Shown here piece after piece: positions 59,601 through 64,000 of a stretch of DNA of 64,000 bases. How positions within the stretch are numbered: position 1 is the stretch's first letter; each line of letters starts with the position of its first letter. Made by a program: the position numbers and the translations under genes. Location: the NCBI RefSeq assembly GCF_905220565.1, contig NC_059396.1:12977706-13041705 (forward strand). Reading direction: 5' to 3'. The notes below the pieces were generated by a model, which saw only the letters and a list, made by a program, of their open reading frames with translations, was not told the origin of the DNA and did no database searches. Origin of the DNA: Melitaea cinxia (Eukaryota > Arthropoda > Insecta > Lepidoptera > Nymphalidae).

Positions 59601-60277
59601 TCATTTATCGCTCTTCGGAGACTCGTGAGATTTAAGTAGGTTTTAATATGATTTAAGTAACATCGTATTTTCATAATATTTTTTTATTACACTTCGTAAT
59701 CTTTTAGTTTTATGTTGTGAAAACTTCACAGAATGTGTATTAAGTTATTAACCGTAAACATAATAAAGAAAAGTAAGGAAATGAAGAAAAGTTAAAAATT
59801 AAAACTTTAAAGTGAATGAAATACTTTTAATATAATTTGTTTTAAAAAAAAACCTAATAATACTAAAAATTTCTTTGCTAATGCACCAGAGGAATATTAG
59901 TAATATACTTAATTGATTAATAAAACAGCATTGGTTGCAGAATTTATTGACTTTAAACGATATCGATTGATTTTGTGTAAACGCATTTAGCATGTTTTTT
60001 TTTTTTTTTTCAGTAAGAACTTTGTCTCAAAATCTTGTACACAGACTAATAATAAGCCTAACATTCTTCATGGTTGAAATCTATCATTACTCGTTGCAAA
60101 TAAGAATCATGCTAATTATGGTCGCTAACTTTGTGAACTTAGGTATATCATTATTATTTTTTAATCTAACGCTTAAGAAAAGCTAAAGGTTTAAAGCCTA
60201 AATAATTGTAAGTTACCAATATAAATGGAATAACCTAATATATATAATGTTAGGGAATAAAAGGGATAAAATTATAA
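56614..60277. other. Unique AT-rich DNA
   Basis: No gene is supported. Patches of higher GC at 57680-57900 and 58330-58510 contain no splice-compatible frame that I can follow; they may be regulatory. Confidence 0.3.
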
Positions 60278-60302
60278 TTGTGTTTGCAGGCAAACGAAGA
60301 AA

Positions 60303-60644
60303 AACCGACTTCAATTATATCGACAAATAGTACACCGTAGGTAGACGAAAAAATAGTCAAGTAAATACGCATTATCAAAGATTACTCCAAAAGTAATTGT
60401 AATCAGATCTCAAATTTAAATGTGACCACATGATAAACATCGGCTTTCGATTAAATTAAAAATCATGAAAATCGGTACACCCAGTAAAAAGTTTTGCGGA
60501 TTTTCGAGAGTTTCCCTCGATTTCTCTGGGATCCCATCATCAGATTCTGGTTTCCTTATCATGGTACCAAACTAGGGATATCTCCTTTCCAACAAAAACA
60601 GAATTATCAAAATCGGTTCATAAACGACGGAGTTATCCCCAAAG

Positions 60645-60698
<54 letters not shown>

Positions 60699-60738
60699 GG
60701 TGGAATTGAGTAACCTCCTCCTTTTTTTGAAGTCGGTT
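60303..60738 (+). repeat. Short-TIR repeat family, copy 6, with (TA)n
   Basis: The ends aaccgacttc and gaagtcggtt are intact, and a TA run at 60649-60695 sits in place of the poly-A or T run of copies 1 and 2. Flanked on the left by gtgtttgcaggcaaacga. Confidence 0.7.
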
Positions 60739-60825
60739 ATGTTATTATTATCTTATATGTTGTTCATATTTCTAACGATCTCTATTGCGTAAAGATATTT
60801 CTTATATTGTTTTGGTTGTACATAA

Positions 60826-61053
60826 TCTTCTTACCGCCGACCGGTGGCGGGATAACCATCCAACTGCTGGCTTAGAAATACACAGGCCGAAGACGGGCAG
60901 CAGCGTCTTCGGTGCAACAAAGCCAGCCCTGCGGTCACCAACCCGCCTGCCCAGCGTGGTGACTATGGGCAAAACACATGAGTTCACGGTATTTTTGGCG
61001 TAAACTTGTGGAGGCCTATGTCCAGCAGTAGACTGTATAGGCTGTGATGATGA
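60826..61053 (+). repeat. Lepidopteran SINE-like element, 5' truncated
   Basis: The direct copy of the element at 35300-35635: aaccatccaactgctggctt, accaacccgcctgcccagcg, then a tail ending gtagactgtataggctg and tgatga repeats. Confidence 0.6.
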
Positions 61054-64000
61054 ATCTTCTTACTTTTTATGCAAAATAATAACCATTAGGTATAATGTAA
61101 ACAATGCGTTCTAGCTTATACAAAACTGGTTCCACATATATTAAGCAATGAACGAAAAAATGAATAAAAATGAATTTCTATAATTTTTAACAAATAAACA
61201 AATTAGTTACACTCAACGGTCTGAGTAGAATGAAATATTGCTTTGGGGGGTTTGAAAACACAAACCACGGCAAATATCTAAATGTCCTATACCAACATTA
61301 GTCATTGCCATTGATCGTACCTGCGAATGGTGTGTGGTCATTGTCTAATATAAATAAGAGATAATAATTCTTGAAGAATGAAATTATTAACATAAGTGAA
61401 CCTGCCAAATTCTTATGAACAGCATAAGACTTGTTCTGATACGCTTCGCTTGTCTGGCGCGAACTAGGGGAGGCGTATGTCCAGCATTGGACTGCAATAG
61501 GCTGAGCTGAGTGACTGACTGACAATGTATAACAATGTATTATTCGTTTTTTAGCACTATAGTAGCTAAGAATCATAAGAATCTGTAGCTCTTTATAGTC
61601 AAAACAATTTCCAAAATAATTTTCTTTTATGTAACTTCTTAAACTTAGAAATTAGTTATCTTAAATTCAAAAAGCGACTAAGTTTGATGAAATCTTTATC
61701 GGAGACTCAGGGAAATACGAGCAATAACTTTATCTGTTGCAACCAGAATAAGGTTATTATCGTATTTTGTAACGTTATCACAAAAGTACTCTTGCTATCT
61801 ATTGAAATAGTCGCGATAGCCGATTACCGTGAGAAAGTCAACGTTTTATACAGCTTTATGGCTTATTTTTCTACATAGTTCTATAATCGGATCGGTTGCT
61901 CGTAATACTATCTTCGTTTCTACCTCTGCATTTAATTATGACAAGTCATGCATTAATGAAAGTAATCAGTCTAGCCTCGACCCCGTTTGAACAGTGAAAC
62001 CCGGTACTAAGAAAATGACGCGTGAAAATTAATTAATCTTTAACCTATCCTCGTTTATATATCAGCTCCATACATTTTTGTACTACCTAAAATTGGCGGA
62101 AAATGTTCAAAATAAACGACTGTGCTTTGTTATGAAATTATTATAGCAAATTAATTAAATAAATTTTTTTTCGTTGTGAAAGTTGAAATTAATCTTGAAA
62201 TCTGAACTGTAATTGCAATATATAAATTAAATTATAAGCAATAAATCTAATTTTTATTTCGTCTGATACTAAACTTTAGCGTTGTATACAAATTTATTAC
62301 TGCAGTATAATTTCTAAATGAGGATGCATATTTAAAAGCATACAAAAGCAACGCTTTTTTAACATCACTCCAGGTAACAAGCATGCTGCATGCATAGGCA
62401 GAAGAGAGATAATTTCACAAGAAAAAAAGAGAAGGAGTCTACATTAAAAGTCGGACTTAGTTCTATTAACACAGCGTGGTTAGAATTTAATATTAATGAC
62501 TAAATTAATAATTAAATATTTTAATAAGTTGGTCAGTATAAAACTGGAACAAATAAATAAAAAATAAATATTTACAACATACGAGTACACACACGGTCAT
62601 CTGTTCCTATGCTTGAATTATTATAATTAATTTAATTCACGGTGTTAACCTAAAGTTAAATATTAAAATTCAAAATATCTTTTATTAGCTAATTTTACCA
62701 TTGACGTAAATACATGTTAAAATATGGTATATAATCATTTACAAAAGCATTTTTTTCTACATGGAGAAAGAAGTCAATGCCCAGCATTGGGATATTATAG
62801 GCTGATTCATATATATATGTATATATATATGACTCAGCCTGTACATATAGCTGAGTCATAATTGTGATATTTTTCGCCAACAGCAAATTATAGTTTTATC
62901 CTTATTTTTCAATATTCTTTATAAAGCGTATCGACCGACGTAATCAACGCGTGTATTAGAAGAATTAGAAAACATCAAATAAATAATAGGTAATTTGATG
63001 ATCAATAAAATTAGTTAGGCGTTAAAAATAGCAATAATTTTATGCAGCAAAAATGTATGGCCTAGTAATTTGTTATAAAGTTTATGCAGATAATTTTCTT
63101 TAATATAAATAGTAGGAATGGTCGAATGTTATGATAACTCGCGATGTTCCTTTATTATTATAGTTATATTTCTAAACATAAATAATGTTCAATGTTTAAA
63201 TTACCTTATTAAATTAATGTTAGAAGCTTTAAAAAATTCCCGTTTCTACAATTCAAAAATAAAAAATTCAAAAATAAGAAGTTTTCTTCAAACAAGCGAA
63301 GATAAAAATTATTTCAAATCAAATCATAATCAGTGATAAAATATAGGACTCGCTTCGATCGTCCTATATATGAAACACGTTTGGAGCTTAGTTACATAAC
63401 GCTTCCTTTATCATAACTCTATTATTATATGCAAACCACACGTACACACCGCATGATTTAATGTATTAAAACCACCAACACGATGTTTTAATAAACTGAC
63501 ACGGATGCTTTACTCATTTCTCGTTACATATACATACGTGAAAATGTAGGGTGGAGGGAACATTGTTTTTTCTCTTGAGACTACTAAAGTGCGACGTAGA
63601 TAAGTAGTCTTGCTTTCAACGTACATTAACTAGGATATTACTACATACTAACAGGGAACGCGATCGCAACCGTTTGATTGTTTAGAACTTTGAGATATTG
63701 TGAACAGGACGTTTACATCTAACGCAACGACCCATTTGCAAGTCTAAATTGTTTGAGTTAAACTTTAAAAATAGTGAAGACGGTGTTATAGCCCGTCGTC
63801 GTCTCAAAGTGATGCCATCACAACCTGACTCATAGTCCAATGTACTTCTAACTTTACGCCGCGCACCTTGGCTGTTTGTTTACAAATAAATGTTGTCATC
63901 ATTCTTATATAAATGTAGTTTGACGTAATTACGTCTACTTTATTTGGTTTGTTGAAAGTTGAGTTCCGTAGATAATGTATCATATTTTACGGTAAAGTTT
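61054..64000. other. AT-rich DNA with SINE tails
   Basis: A SINE tail lies at 61440-61525 (ggaggcgtatgtccagcat) and another SINE piece at 62565-62620 (cacacacggtcatctgttcc). A stem with 11-bp arms (tatgactcagc and gctgagtcata) is at 62828-62860. No gene is seen. Confidence 0.35.

Noticed and set aside
1..64000. CRISPR arrays, bacterial operons, rRNA genes
   Set aside because: None seen; introns, poly(A) signals, SINEs and Helitrons show an animal nuclear genome.

Overview
This window is AT-rich animal DNA with almost no long reading frames. It is packed with repeat types I associate with butterflies and moths: Helitrons ending in CTAG, tRNA-derived SINEs with GTTCGATCC-type B boxes, LINE tails made of microsatellite repeats, and a gypsy/TED-type errantivirus. 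I read it as a lepidopteran nuclear genome; no species can be named.

The main host gene runs on the + strand from about 2957 to 22.5-44.8 kb. It encodes a small secreted protein broken into about 20 very short exons (15-174 nt). The first coding exon gives a signal peptide. From the third exon on, every internal exon is a multiple of three, starts with 2 nt, ends with 1 nt, has GT-AG borders and carries no stop. The product (about 422-435 residues) is Lys/Asn/Asp/Ser-rich with one small four-Cys segment. I do not recognise the family. The architecture resembles the microexon genes of schistosomes and the bicycle effector genes of aphids, without sequence evidence of relationship.

A complete errantivirus (5106-12715) sits in the sense direction inside the intron between coding exons 4 and 5. 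Its two 333-bp LTRs look identical, and gag, pol and env are all open, so it is a very young insertion.

From 22.6 to 43.6 kb lies a large stretch that would be one intron of the long form of the gene. It holds many repeats: two 1.27-kb foldback elements in opposite orientation, a 5'-truncated LINE with an open reverse transcriptase and 12-bp target duplications, a perfect 36-bp-arm palindrome, and six copies across the window of one short-TIR family. It may also hold a small nested gene on the minus strand (29748-33242) and an isolated promoter plus first exon (24031-24099).

The right third (45-64 kb) shows no convincing gene. It contains SINE, LINE and Helitron fragments separated by unique AT-rich DNA with a few islands of higher GC that could be regulatory.
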